A DNA stretch of 64,000 nucleotides, taken from Sandaracinaceae bacterium (GTDB lineage: Bacteria > Myxococcota_A > Polyangia > Polyangiales > Sandaracinaceae). Below are positions 17,217 to 26,059 of this stretch, in pieces; the stretch's first letter is position 1; each line of letters starts with the position of its first letter. The stretch is taken from the NCBI GenBank assembly GCA_040218145.1, contig JAVJQK010000076.1:62001-126000 (forward strand), read 5' to 3'. The translations under genes and the position numbers were made by a program. The notes below the pieces were generated by a model. The model had not been told where the DNA came from, made no database searches, and saw only the letters and a list, made by a program, of their open reading frames with translations.

Positions 17217-18815
17217 ATGGAAGACGTGGATCTGGGATCGGTGGACGGGATCGCCGAGGGCGCCGCGACCCTCCGCAAGGCGGCGGACGGGCGACGCTTC
17301 GTGTGCGTGCGGCGAGGCGACGCGCTGCACGTGCTCGACGACCGCTGCCCGCACGAGGGCTACCCGCTCTCACAGGGGGAGGTCCGCGACGGCGTCCTCA
17401 CCTGCTGCTGGCACAACTGGAAGTTCGACCTCGCGTCCGGCGACTGCCTCTTCGGCGGCGAGCCGGTGCGGCGGTACCCCGCGTGGGTCGAGGCGGGGCG
17501 GCTCCGCGTCGACACCCGCGTCGATCCCGAGCGAGAGCGAGCGCGGCTCGACACGTCGATGCGCGCGTCGCTGCTCGACGGCTCGATGGGCAGCGTGATG
17601 CGCGACGCGCTCCGGCTCGAAGCGCTCGTGGGCTCGCTCGACCCGGCCATCGAGATCCTCGGGAGCGACGCCGCGCGGCGCGCGCCCTGGGGCTTCGAGC
17701 ACGGCCTCGCGCTGATCGCGGAGGCGGCGCCCTGGGTCGACGCGGCGGGCTTCGCCGCGCTGAGCGCGCACGTCGCCGAGCCGCTCTTGCACGCGCCCGA
17801 GCGCGAGCCCGCGACAGCGCGCAGCGGGAGCGCGGGCGATCTGCTCGCCGCGCTGCGCGAGGAGCGGCGCACGGACGCCGAGGCCATCGCGCGGCACCTC
17901 GCGCAGCGCCCGGCGGGGCGAGCGAGCCTGTACGCGGACGCCTTGCTCCCGTGGCTCTCGGAGGATCTGACCGACTACGGCCACGGCGCGATCTACGCGT
18001 TCGAGGCGTCGCAGCTCGTCGCGCGCTTCCCCGCGCTGGCCGAGGACGTGATCGGCGCGCTCGTGGTGTCGCTCTCCTGGGCGACGCGGGACAGCGCCCT
18101 GCCCGGCTGGTCGGCGACGCACCGCGGCGTGCGGGAGGCCGAGGCACCGGGCGGAGCGGAGGCAGATCTCGCCTACGTAGAAGAGGTCCTCGCCTCGGAG
18201 GCGCGGGCGGTCGAGGGCTGCCTCGCGCGGCTCCGCGCCGGGGTCGACCCGCGCGCTCTCCTCCGGCTGTCTGCGCGCGCGGCGGCCGAGCGGCTGCGGC
18301 GCTTCGAGGCCTCGTGGGAGCGCCGGCTGGACGCCCCGGTGACCGTCCTCGACGTCAGCCACGCGCTCACGTTCGCCGACGCCGCGCTCGCGCTGATGCC
18401 GCCTCCACACCTGGCCGCGCGCTTCGCGGTGCAGAGCGCGGGCTTCGTCGGCAAGCTGCGGGCCGCCGACGGAGACCCACCCGTCGCGCGCGAGGGCGCC
18501 GATCTCGACGCGGCGCTGGCGGCGCGCGATCCGAGCGCGGCCCTCGGGGCGATCGAGGCGCGGGACTTCTACTCCGTCCTGCGACCCTTCGCGCTCGCGG
18601 ACGCGTTCGTGCGCCCGATCTTCGCGGCCCACGCGGTCAAGACGACCGAGGCCTGCCAGCGACTGGAGGCCGCGGATCCCGACGCACGCGACCTCTACCG
18701 CGCGGCGGCCGTCACCCTCTGTGTCCCCCGTCGCCCCGAGCGCTTCTTCGGCCGCGTCGCCGAGGTCGCCGGCCGCTTCGTCGAGACGGGCAAGCCCCCT
18801 CCCGGCCTGTACTGA
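17217..18815 (+). CDS. Rieske [2Fe-2S] domain fused to a large helical domain
   Basis: 532 residues from ATG 17217; a TTG at 17151 is in frame but adds a non-family leader. Residues about 5-105 form a Rieske ferredoxin-like domain with ligands Cys44 and His46 (CPHEG) and Cys63 and His66 (CCWHNWKFD), matching CxH...CxxH. The remaining 420 residues are Ala/Arg/Glu-rich helices with conserved-looking His and Asp (YGHGAIYAFEAS, ARDFYSVLRPFALADAF, HAVKTTEACQRLE) and do not resemble the catalytic domain of a ring-hydroxylating oxygenase. No signal peptide. Likely a soluble redox protein; the helical part may bind a partner or a metal. Confidence 0.82.
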   Translation: MEDVDLGSVDGIAEGAATLRKAADGRRFVCVRRGDALHVLDDRCPHEGYPLSQGEVRDGVLTCCWHNWKFDLASGDCLFGGEPVRRYPAWVEAGRLRVDTRVDPERERARLDTSMRASLLDGSMGSVMRDALRLEALVGSLDPAIEILGSDAARRAPWGFEHGLALIAEAAPWVDAAGFAALSAHVAEPLLHAPEREPATARSGSAGDLLAALREERRTDAEAIARHLAQRPAGRASLYADALLPWLSEDLTDYGHGAIYAFEASQLVARFPALAEDVIGALVVSLSWATRDSALPGWSATHRGVREAEAPGGAEADLAYVEEVLASEARAVEGCLARLRAGVDPRALLRLSARAAAERLRRFEASWERRLDAPVTVLDVSHALTFADAALALMPPPHLAARFAVQSAGFVGKLRAADGDPPVAREGADLDAALAARDPSAALGAIEARDFYSVLRPFALADAFVRPIFAAHAVKTTEACQRLEAADPDARDLYRAAAVTLCVPRRPERFFGRVAEVAGRFVETGKPPPGLY

Positions 18816-18820
18816 TCGCG

Positions 18821-19285
18821 TCAGCCGCGCGCGCGCGGGTGAGGGCGGCGCTTGCGGGAGCCGGCGGCGTGCATCGCCTCGACGGACTCGTGGATGGCGA
18901 TGGGGACGCCGAGCACGGCCATCGCGGTGACCCCGACGGTGATGCCCATGCGCACCAGGCGATTGGAGGGAGCCATGAGGATGTCGATCTGGGCCATGCG
19001 ATCGCGACCCAGGCGGCGCCCCCAGTCGACGAGCTCGCGGCGGGCGCCCGACTCGTAGGTCTCGATGCCCCGCCAGTCGTGCATGAAGCGGAGGCCCTCG
19101 CCGCCTTCATGCAGGGCCAGCGCGGCGTCGGAGGCGGTGTGGGACAGCAGCCGGGCGTCCGCCATGGTGACGTGGCCGAACAGCTCGCTGACGAGGCCGA
19201 GCGGCTCCACGACCCAGACGCGCGCGCCCGCGCTGGCGAAGTGGGGCTCTACGCCGCTCAGCAACGGAAACACGAGATCCCCCAT
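18821..19285 (-). CDS. Hypothetical protein with C-terminal membrane segment
   Basis: 154 residues from ATG 19285. N-terminal alpha/beta part (VWVVEPLGLVSELFGHVTM, LRFMHDWRGIETYESGARREL) recalls the STAS-like small proteins of this group, followed by one hydrophobic segment (about residues 112-132) and a basic tail KRRPHPRARG. Its stop lies 5 bp from that of the Rieske gene, tail to tail. Not recognised. Confidence 0.68.
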   Translation of the reverse strand: MGDLVFPLLSGVEPHFASAGARVWVVEPLGLVSELFGHVTMADARLLSHTASDAALALHEGGEGLRFMHDWRGIETYESGARRELVDWGRRLGRDRMAQIDILMAPSNRLVRMGITVGVTAMAVLGVPIAIHESVEAMHAAGSRKRRPHPRARG

Positions 19286-19316
19286 GCGCGCATCGAAGCA
19301 GCGCGCCGCGGCGATG

Positions 19317-19856
19317 TCAACGCGAGGTGAACGCCTCGATGTGCAGCCAGGGATCCCCGTCGAGCTCGGGGTGAAAGGTCGCGCCGACCACGCGCCCGGC
19401 GCGCACCAGGACGGGCTCGCCGCGGAGGCTGCGCATGACCTCGACGCCGCTCCCTACGCGACGGATGCGCGGCGCGCGGATGAGGGTCAGCGGGGTGCCG
19501 TCATCGGCGCGCGCCTCGGCGCTGTGGAGCTGTCGCCCCCACCCGTTGCGCTCCACGTCCACGTCGAGCCACCCGAACGCGCGCTGGGACGGCGCGACGC
19601 GTGTGGCCGCGAGCACGAGCCCGGCGCAGGTCGCCAGGACCGGGCGCTCCGCGCGGACGTGGGCGTGGAGCGCCGCCTCGAGCGCCGCGTCGAGGAGACG
19701 CAGCTGCGCGCTGCTCTCCCCGCCCGGGAGCACGAGGCCGTCGAGCCCGTCGGCGTGGTCGGCCGCGCGCACCAGGACGACCTCGTGCCCGAGCGCCCGG
19801 AGGAGCGCCGCGTGCGCCGCGTAGCCACCTTGCAGCGCGAGCACGCCGACGCGCAT
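19317..19856 (-). CDS. pdxT: Pyridoxal 5'-phosphate synthase glutaminase subunit
   Basis: 179 residues, class I glutamine amidotransferase. PdxT hydrolyses glutamine and passes ammonia to PdxS, which builds PLP from ribose 5-phosphate and glyceraldehyde 3-phosphate. Visible: LVLPGGESS (oxyanion region), nucleophile Cys77 in LATCAGL, and His162/Glu164 in FHPEL, completing the triad. The ATG overlaps the pdxS stop by one base (TGATG), so translation is coupled; two GTG codons just before it are alternative starts. Slightly short of the usual 190-200 residues. Confidence 0.95.
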   Translation of the reverse strand: MRVGVLALQGGYAAHAALLRALGHEVVLVRAADHADGLDGLVLPGGESSAQLRLLDAALEAALHAHVRAERPVLATCAGLVLAATRVAPSQRAFGWLDVDVERNGWGRQLHSAEARADDGTPLTLIRAPRIRRVGSGVEVMRSLRGEPVLVRAGRVVGATFHPELDGDPWLHIEAFTSR

Positions 19857-20737
19857 CACCACCCCCGCTGCGCCAGGCGCTCGCCCTCGGGCAGGTGCGC
19901 GCTCTCGGTCCCTCGCATCGCCTCGCCGAGCCCGGTGGAGATCTCCGCGAGCTTCGCCGCGTCCTGCCAGTGGGTGACGGCCTCGACCACCGCGCGCGCG
20001 CGCCGGGCCGGATCCTCGCTGAGGAAGATGCCGCTCCCCACGAACACCGACTCGGCGCCCAGCGCCATGCAGAGCGCGGCGTCCGCTGGCGTGGCCACGC
20101 CGCCCGCCGCGAAGCGAGGCACGGGCAGCTTCCCCTCCGCCGCCACGAAGCGCACCAGCTCGAGCGGCGCCCCCAGGTCGCGCGCCTCGGAGACGAGCTG
20201 CTCCGCGTCCAGGGTCTGCAGCCGACGGATCTGCGCCCGCACCGCCCGCAGGTGACGCACGGCCTGGCTCACGTCGCCCGTGCCCGCTTCCCCCTTGGTG
20301 CGGATCATCGCCGCGCCCTCCGCGATCCGGCGCAGCGCCTCGCCGAGCTCCGTGCAGCCGCAGACGAAGGGCACGCGGAAAACATGTTTGTCGATGTGGT
20401 GTGCCTGATCCGCGGGGGTGAGCACCTCGGACTCGTCGACGAAGTCCACCTCGAGCGCCTCGAGGATCCGCGCCTCCATGAGATGCCCGATGCGGCACTT
20501 GGCCATCACGGGGATCGAGACCGCGCGCTGGATGTCGCGGATCATCGCCGGATCGCTCGCCCGGGCGACGCCTCCCTCCGCGCGGATCTGCGCCGGGACC
20601 CGCTCGAGCGCCATCACCGCGGCCGCGCCCGCCTCCTCGGCGACGCGCGCCTGCTCCGCGTCCACGACGTCCATGATGACGCCGCCCTTCAGCATCTCGG
20701 CCAGGCCGACCTTCGTCTTCCACGTGCTCTCGTTCAT
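19856..20737 (-). CDS. pdxS: Pyridoxal 5'-phosphate synthase, synthase subunit
   Basis: 293 residues from ATG 20737, preceded by GGAGGAG; an in-frame codon at 20791 lacks a ribosome site. (beta/alpha)8 barrel that forms PLP directly in the R5P-dependent pathway, normally a dodecamer with PdxT. Typical blocks: [37 protein letters not shown], the catalytic-lysine region [10 protein letters not shown], second lysine in [11 protein letters not shown], and [13 protein letters not shown] phosphate loop. Same strand as pdxR upstream and pdxT downstream. Its leader carries a GC hairpin and candidate PdxR boxes. Confidence 0.97.
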   Translation of the reverse strand: MNESTWKTKVGLAEMLKGGVIMDVVDAEQARVAEEAGAAAVMALERVPAQIRAEGGVARASDPAMIRDIQRAVSIPVMAKCRIGHLMEARILEALEVDFVDESEVLTPADQAHHIDKHVFRVPFVCGCTELGEALRRIAEGAAMIRTKGEAGTGDVSQAVRHLRAVRAQIRRLQTLDAEQLVSEARDLGAPLELVRFVAAEGKLPVPRFAAGGVATPADAALCMALGAESVFVGSGIFLSEDPARRARAVVEAVTHWQDAAKLAEISTGLGEAMRGTESAHLPEGERLAQRGW

Positions 20738-20769
20738 GGCTCCTCCAGAAGGACGCAAGGGTCCCTTCA

Positions 20770-20785
20770 CCGCCCGGTCGGGCGG
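20770..20785 (-). other. GC-rich hairpin in the pdxS leader
   Basis: CCGCCC at 20770-20775 and GGGCGG at 20780-20785 with a 4-base loop, between pdxR and pdxS. No T-run. It could trim or stabilise the message at the pdxR/pdxS junction. Confidence 0.35.
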
Positions 20786-20793
20786 CGTCATCT

Positions 20794-20820
20794 TAGATTG
20801 TTGTAATAGACCCGCTCAGA
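20794..20820 (-). promoter_or_regulatory. Candidate PdxR-box/promoter region before pdxS
   Basis: Read on the minus strand this stretch holds two GGTCT repeats followed by an AT-rich part with TCTA-N9-TCTA (at 20810-20807 and 20797-20794). It is the only AT-rich patch in the 78-bp gap, and the GGTCT core recurs in the boxes upstream of pdxR. MocR-type regulators usually bind such direct repeats. Confidence 0.45.
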
Positions 20821-22324
20821 CCACGTCGACGACGGCGGCGTCCGCGCGCGGCTCCTGGCGGACGGCCTCGATGGCCTGCGCGACTCGCTCCGCGCCGAGC
20901 GCCAGCCTGTCCTCGGGCTCACTGCAGAAGTTGAGGCGCAGGCCCGGCCGCGTCCCCTCGTCCGCCGCGAAGTGACGCCCCGGCGCGACCAGCACGCCGC
21001 GGCTCAGACCCTCCTCGAACACGCGCTCGGGGTCGACCTCCTCGGGCAGCTCCAGCCACACGCTCAACCCCCGCACGGGTCGTTGCCACCGTACGTCGCG
21101 CGGGAGGTGCGCACGCAGCCCGTCGCAGAGCGCGTCACGGCGCGCCCGGTAGAAGGGTCGGAGGCGGTTGAGGTGCGCCGCGAGGTAGCCGCGCTCGAGC
21201 AGCTCCGCGAGCGCGAGCTGGGTCAGCGCCGAGCTGCCGAGGTCGCTCGTGTGCTTGAGCGCGAGCAGGTACGGCGCGAGGGACGGCGGCACCACGAGGT
21301 AGCCGATCCGGAGCGCGGGGATCAGCCGCTTGCTGAACGTGCCCACGTGGATGACGTCCGCGTCGAGCGCGCGCATTGCGGGCGGGATGGGCGCGTCGTC
21401 CAGCTCGAGGTCCGCGGCGTAGTCGTCTTCGATCACCGCGACCTGCGCGTCGCGGGCCCAGTCCAGCACCGCCTCTCGCCGCGCGGCGGTCATGCACGCG
21501 CCGGTCGGGTTGACGTGGTTGGGCATGAGATAGAGCGCCTTCGGGCGCCGCGCGCCGAGCCGCCGCAGCGCGCCCACGTCGGGGCCCTCTTCATCGCTGG
21601 GCACGCCCACCACGTGCGCGCCCGTCGCGGCGAAGACCTGCAGCGCGCCCGAGTAGGTCGAGGCGTGGGTGAGCACGACCTCGCCCGGGCCGAGCAGCGC
21701 GCGGGCCACGAGATCGAGCCCCTGCTGACTCCCGGTCGTGACGAGCACGTCGTCCGCCGCGCAGGGCACGGCGAGCCGCGCGAGATCCTCGACGATGGCC
21801 TCCCGCAGCCGGCGGAAGCCCTCCTTCGGCGCATAGCCGAGCGCCTTGGGCCCGCTGGTGCGGAGCACGTGCTCGACGCAGCGCCGGAAGAGATCGACCG
21901 GGAGCATCTCCGCCGGCGGCTGCATGCGCGTCAGGTCCACCGCGCCCCGCGGCACCGAGGCACGGCGCGCGCGGCGAAAGCGCTCCATCGGCTCGGCCCG
22001 CGCCGCCTCGCTCACCATGGACCGCCAAGGCAGCCCCCGCCGCGGCGCGGGCGCGCTCGGCGCGTCCTCCGCGAAGCGCGGCGCCTTGACGAACGAGCCG
22101 CGGCCCACGGTCGAGGTGAGGAACCCCGCCGCCTCGAGCTCGGCGTAGGCGCGCACCACGGTGTTGCGGTGCAGCCCCAGCTGCGACGCGAGCGCCCGGG
22201 TCGGAGGCAGGCGGTAGCCGTCCGGGAAGGCGCCGGAACGAATCCGCCCCGCGATCTGTTCGAACAGCTGCTGATAGAGGGGCGGGCCCCCCTCCGCTTG
22301 CACCGCGATGCCGAGCGCGTTCAT
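20816..22324 (-). CDS. pdxR: MocR-family (GntR-HTH plus aminotransferase) regulator, likely PdxR
   Basis: 502 residues from ATG 22324; a TTG at 22366 is in frame. Residues about 15-80 are a GntR winged helix (PLYQQLFEQIAGRIRSG, LGLHRNTVVRAYAELEAAGFL). Residues about 125-490 are a fold-type I aminotransferase domain: TGSQQGLDLVAR, NPTG at about 272-275, VIEDDYAADL, and Schiff-base Lys332 in TFSKRLIPALRIGY. In known PdxR proteins PLP is the effector and the regulator controls pdxST. Here it lies directly upstream of pdxS in the same orientation, rather than divergent as often seen. Confidence 0.9.
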   Translation of the reverse strand: MNALGIAVQAEGGPPLYQQLFEQIAGRIRSGAFPDGYRLPPTRALASQLGLHRNTVVRAYAELEAAGFLTSTVGRGSFVKAPRFAEDAPSAPAPRRGLPWRSMVSEAARAEPMERFRRARRASVPRGAVDLTRMQPPAEMLPVDLFRRCVEHVLRTSGPKALGYAPKEGFRRLREAIVEDLARLAVPCAADDVLVTTGSQQGLDLVARALLGPGEVVLTHASTYSGALQVFAATGAHVVGVPSDEEGPDVGALRRLGARRPKALYLMPNHVNPTGACMTAARREAVLDWARDAQVAVIEDDYAADLELDDAPIPPAMRALDADVIHVGTFSKRLIPALRIGYLVVPPSLAPYLLALKHTSDLGSSALTQLALAELLERGYLAAHLNRLRPFYRARRDALCDGLRAHLPRDVRWQRPVRGLSVWLELPEEVDPERVFEEGLSRGVLVAPGRHFAADEGTRPGLRLNFCSEPEDRLALGAERVAQAIEAVRQEPRADAAVVDVV

Positions 22325-22335
22325 GGAGAGACCGT

Positions 22336-22453
22336 GGTCCAATCCAGGCGCCCGTTCAACGGACAAGGCCCAGTTCAGCCCGGTTCAAGCAGACCAATCA
22401 AATGATATTGGGCTACTCGAAGGCACCAATAGCGCTTGTCCGAACAGACCAAT
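22336..22453 (-). promoter_or_regulatory. Repeated ATTGG-type boxes upstream of pdxR
   Basis: On the minus strand ATTGGTCT occurs at 22453-22446 and 22398-22391, ATTGGTGC at 22430-22423 and ATTGGACC at 22343-22336; one ATTGG in the opposite direction lies at 22407-22411, forming an inverted repeat with the second box. The stretch is AT-rich for this genome. The TGGWC core resembles boxes of other MocR regulators such as TauR. TATCAT at 22407-22402 is a possible -10. Likely an autoregulatory site of PdxR. Confidence 0.5.
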
Positions 22454-22469
22454 ACCCCGACCTGGTGAT

Positions 22470-23135
22470 CTACCGGGCGACCCACCCTGGCTCGAACCGG
22501 GGCCGGAGCCCCTCGGGCGTGCGCGCGAGCGGGTAGACGTCGCGGTCGTCGGCGTGGAACCAGAGCGGCTCGGAGCCCTCGTCCGGGGCGAGCTCGACCG
22601 GCGCGTGGCGCGGCGACCACTCCTCGAGGAGCGCGTCGAGCGCGTCGAGCGCGCCCTCGAGGGACTCGGTCGGTCCGGCGATGAAGCGCGCGCGGTCCGC
22701 GCGAGGCGGCGCGGGGAAGCGCCCGAGCAGGGGATCGAGCTCGAGCTGCAGGCAGCGGACGACCTCGCGCCGGGTGAGCGGCGGCACCACGCGCGGCAGC
22801 TCCGGGATCACGCGTCGGAAGACGTCCTCGTCGAAGACCATCACGCCGTGCGTCCGCACGGTCGGTGAGCACGGGTGCTCCGGCCAGCGCTCCTCGGTCA
22901 GCTCGTCGGCGAGCTCGGCGAGGGGCGGCAGCAACAGGACGCGCCCGCTCGCGGTCCGCGGCGCCACGAACACGCCTCCGCAGTCGCCGCCACACATCTC
23001 GCAGCTCTGCAGGTTGACCGCCGGCTCGTCCCAGCGGGCGAGCTCGAGCCACGTGCCGATCTCCACGCCGTCCGCCCACAGCCCGTCCCGGCCGACCCCG
23101 CGCCGCCCCCGCTCCAGCTTCTTCGGAAGCCACAT
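22470..23135 (-). CDS. Hypothetical protein with Cys cluster
   Basis: 221 residues from ATG 23135, starting MWLPKKLERG. A Cys-rich turn CEMCGGDCGG near residue 45 could bind zinc or an Fe-S centre, but is too short to classify. The rest is acidic alpha/beta with ERWPEHPCSP and HGVMVFDEDVFRRVIPELP. No signal or membrane segment. Shares the upstream direction of pdxR but is separated from it by the box region. Not recognised. Confidence 0.68.
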   Translation of the reverse strand: MWLPKKLERGRRGVGRDGLWADGVEIGTWLELARWDEPAVNLQSCEMCGGDCGGVFVAPRTASGRVLLLPPLAELADELTEERWPEHPCSPTVRTHGVMVFDEDVFRRVIPELPRVVPPLTRREVVRCLQLELDPLLGRFPAPPRADRARFIAGPTESLEGALDALDALLEEWSPRHAPVELAPDEGSEPLWFHADDRDVYPLARTPEGLRPRFEPGWVAR

Positions 23136-23267
23136 GACGCCCAGCGTGATCCTCTGCGCGCGAGAATCAACTCACCCGAGGACGTCCAGCTGAGCCCATT
23201 CGCGCCAGAATCAGCGCAGTTGGCGACAAGGGTCGGCGCGGCGCGGCTGGCGTGAGATTCTGGGAGG

Positions 23268-24761
23268 ATGAACGGTCTTCTCTTTCGCGTGCTCCTCGGC
23301 TTGTGCCTCCTCAACGTCGGCTGCGACGCCGAACAGGTCCCCTCCGACGCCGGCGCCGACGGCGCGATCTCGGACGACGGCGGGCTCGGGCCGGACGCCG
23401 CGCCGGACGACGCCGGGCCCATCGACGCCGGCCCGCCGCCCGAGCCCGAGCCCGACACGGAGCTCGGCGACGCCTCGGAGGAGCGGTGGGTGTTCATGCA
23501 GAGCCACCTGCACACCACCGGGTTCCACACCTGCGCGGATGAGCCGACGATGCCGACGGGGCCGGAGGCCGACTGCTACACGAGCGAGGGCATCACCGCG
23601 TTCCTCGCCGAGGCGCTCGAGGGGGACGCGCGCGACATGATCATCACCGATCACAACAACATCGACGCGTGGTTCGATCCCGCGTTCGCGCCGCTCGCCG
23701 ACGCCGCGATGAGCCGCTACGCGACGCCGCTCCGCGGCACCGAGTGGAGCAGCCGCGACGGGCACATGACGCTGCTCTTCCCGACCGAGGTGGTGAGCGA
23801 CAACATGGCCGCCATCACCAACGGCTGGGTCTTCGCGGCCGGCAACCTCGTGCCGGTCTCGGGCGCGTCGGACTACCAGATGACGATCGACAGCGTGCAC
23901 GCGGCGGGCGGGCTCGCGATCATCAACCACCCCGAGCTGCTCATCCACGCCTTCCCCGAGGACAGCCTGGACGCGGACGGCGTCGAGGTGGGCATCCCGC
24001 CGAACCCGCTCGACGACGTGGGCGGCGGCGCGGTCAGCGCGCACTCCGCGGCCGAGGCGCGGCGCTTCTGGCAGCGACGCCTGACGAGCGGGCAGCGCCT
24101 GACGGGCACCGCGGGCGCCGACCACCACCACGGCGGCGGCGACATCCCGGGGCTCGAGTCGCCGACCTTCGGGCTGGCCGTGAACCTGATCCGCGTCGAC
24201 CCCGAGCTGCCCGACACCGAGGACGTGGCCGCGGCGCTCGCCGATCCGGACACCACCATCGACCAGCGCACCGCGATCGTGATCGACGCGGTCCGGCGCG
24301 GGCACGTGATGATCGTCGAGGACGAAGACGCGGCCCGCGTGTTCGTCGGCGCCGACGTCGACGGCGACGGCCGCTTCCACGACGCGCGCGCGGGCGACTG
24401 CGTCAGCGACGCGGGCGACGAAATGCGGGTCCGCGTGCGCATCGACAACCCCTCATCGTCGTTCGGGAGCAGCCACTACAACCTCGAGATCTGGACCGAC
24501 GCCGACGACGCAGACCCGGAGTGGTTCGTGGAGGTCGACTACGACGACGGCTTCCCGGTCGACTCGCGCTACGAGCTCGACGAGTCCGACCCCTTCGCGA
24601 TCACGATCACGCTGCCCGTCTTCCCGGCCGAGCGCCGCTTCGTGCGCTTCGTGCTCGTGCGCGACGTGCTCGGCCCGATCAACGACACCGAGGTCGTGAC
24701 CAACCCGATCTACTACGGCGACTGGGCCGAAGAGTGCGCGGGAGCCGCCCCGCTCTTCTGA
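23268..24761 (+). CDS. PHP-domain lipoprotein (metal-dependent phosphoesterase-like)
   Basis: 497 residues. Lipobox LNVGC (Cys19) then a DAG/DDG/DAAP acidic linker (about residues 25-65). The catalytic domain starts with SHLHTTGFH (HxH metal site) and continues with ITDHNNID, GTEWSS, INHPELLIH and ADHHHGGGD, the His/Asp/Glu pattern of PHP hydrolases that bind three metals. C-terminal part is beta-rich. PHP enzymes cleave phosphoesters; here anchored outside the cell. GGGAGG abuts the ATG, closer than ideal. Confidence 0.87.
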   Translation: MNGLLFRVLLGLCLLNVGCDAEQVPSDAGADGAISDDGGLGPDAAPDDAGPIDAGPPPEPEPDTELGDASEERWVFMQSHLHTTGFHTCADEPTMPTGPEADCYTSEGITAFLAEALEGDARDMIITDHNNIDAWFDPAFAPLADAAMSRYATPLRGTEWSSRDGHMTLLFPTEVVSDNMAAITNGWVFAAGNLVPVSGASDYQMTIDSVHAAGGLAIINHPELLIHAFPEDSLDADGVEVGIPPNPLDDVGGGAVSAHSAAEARRFWQRRLTSGQRLTGTAGADHHHGGGDIPGLESPTFGLAVNLIRVDPELPDTEDVAAALADPDTTIDQRTAIVIDAVRRGHVMIVEDEDAARVFVGADVDGDGRFHDARAGDCVSDAGDEMRVRVRIDNPSSSFGSSHYNLEIWTDADDADPEWFVEVDYDDGFPVDSRYELDESDPFAITITLPVFPAERRFVRFVLVRDVLGPINDTEVVTNPIYYGDWAEECAGAAPLF

Positions 24762-24769
24762 GCTGCCCG

Positions 24770-26029
24770 TCAATTCTCGCTCGCGCGGACGCGCAAGGGG
24801 TGTTCGGTGACGTCCTCGTGCTCCATCAGACCTTCGGCTTCCTGGAGGCGGCGGCCGTAGAGCTTCGACAGGGGCGCGGCGGTGAGCCCGTGCAGGAGGA
24901 CGCTGGCGAAGACGGTGAGGATGACCACGGCGAACACCTCGTCTCGGTGGGGCATGGTCCCGTCCTCGATCAACAGGAGCGCGAAGAGGAGTGACGCGAG
25001 GCCACGAGGACCGAACCAGCCCAGGAAAGAGGTGGTGTCGAGACGCGCCCGCGCGCCGAGCATGGAGAGGCCCACAGGCACCATGCGGACGACGGTGAGG
25101 CTCGCCGCGACGTAGAGCCACGAGCGCCAGGTCGAACGAGCGAGCGCGGGCCCGATCAACAGCGCGCCGAGCGCCGTGAAGACGAGGAGCATCAGGAACT
25201 GCCCCTCCGCCTCCACGAAGGCGTAGAGGTCATCGATCTGGTCGCGCTGGGTGTGACCCAGGCCCAGCCCGCCGACGAAGGCCGCGAGGAACCCGTTGCC
25301 CCCGGCCGCCTCGGCGACCCCGAACGCGAGCAGCGCGAGCGCCATCCCCGACAGTCGCCGGAAGTCCTGCGTCATCCAGTCGGCCTCGCTGGCGCGCCGC
25401 ACGAGCCAGCCGCCCGCGACGCAGATGGCGAGGCCGATCGCGGGGCCGAGCACGACCTGCTGCCCGATGAACCACGCCCAATCCCCGGCGCCGCGCGCGT
25501 GACCCGAGGCGAGGCTGATGAGGACGACCACGACGGGGAGCGCGAGCCCGTCGTTGAGCCCGCTCTCGACGTTGAGCGCCTGCCGGATCCGGGCCGGCAC
25601 GCCGCGCGCGTGCAGCACGGACTGACTCAGCGCCGCGTCCGTGGGCGCGAGGATGGCGCCGAGCAGAGCCGCCTCCAGGACGCCGAGCGACGGGAAGAGG
25701 AGCAGGGCCATCCCCGCGCCCGCGGCGATGACGAGGGGCATCGCCACGCCGAGCAGCCGGGCGGGGAGCCCCGCCTCTCGCCCCAGCGACCGCACGTCGA
25801 TCCGGGCCGCGTCGGCGAAGAGCACGAGCGCGAGCGTCACCTCCCCCAGGACGTGCAGCGCGCCGCCCTCCACCTCCATGTCGACGAGCCCGAGCCCGCT
25901 ACCGCCGATCGCGAGGCCGACCCCCACGAAGACCATGGGCGCCGTGATCAGCGTCCCCGACAGTCGTCGCGACACGAGGCCGAAGAGGAGGAGCAGCGCA
26001 CCGACCAGGATGACGATCGTCAGGAACAT
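24770..26029 (-). CDS. Cation:proton antiporter (CPA1 family)
   Basis: 419 residues with about 12 or 13 membrane helices. Family motifs in the ion-binding region: ILAPTDAALSQSVL and NVESGLNDGLALPVVVV (the ND pair of electroneutral CPA1 exchangers), plus GWFGPRGLASLLFALLL. It exchanges H+ for Na+ or K+ across the inner membrane. The hydrophilic tail is short (about 30 residues), unlike long-tailed NhaP types. Tail to tail with the PHP gene, 8 bp apart. Ion preference not readable. Confidence 0.9.
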   Translation of the reverse strand: MFLTIVILVGALLLLFGLVSRRLSGTLITAPMVFVGVGLAIGGSGLGLVDMEVEGGALHVLGEVTLALVLFADAARIDVRSLGREAGLPARLLGVAMPLVIAAGAGMALLLFPSLGVLEAALLGAILAPTDAALSQSVLHARGVPARIRQALNVESGLNDGLALPVVVVLISLASGHARGAGDWAWFIGQQVVLGPAIGLAICVAGGWLVRRASEADWMTQDFRRLSGMALALLAFGVAEAAGGNGFLAAFVGGLGLGHTQRDQIDDLYAFVEAEGQFLMLLVFTALGALLIGPALARSTWRSWLYVAASLTVVRMVPVGLSMLGARARLDTTSFLGWFGPRGLASLLFALLLIEDGTMPHRDEVFAVVILTVFASVLLHGLTAAPLSKLYGRRLQEAEGLMEHEDVTEHPLRVRASEN

Positions 26030-26059
26030 GGCCGAACCGGAAGGCGCCTCGCGTTCGAT

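Noticed and set aside
20770-20785. pdxS leader hairpin as a PLP riboswitch
   Set aside because: Only one short stem, no conserved core; control by the adjacent PdxR is a simpler account.
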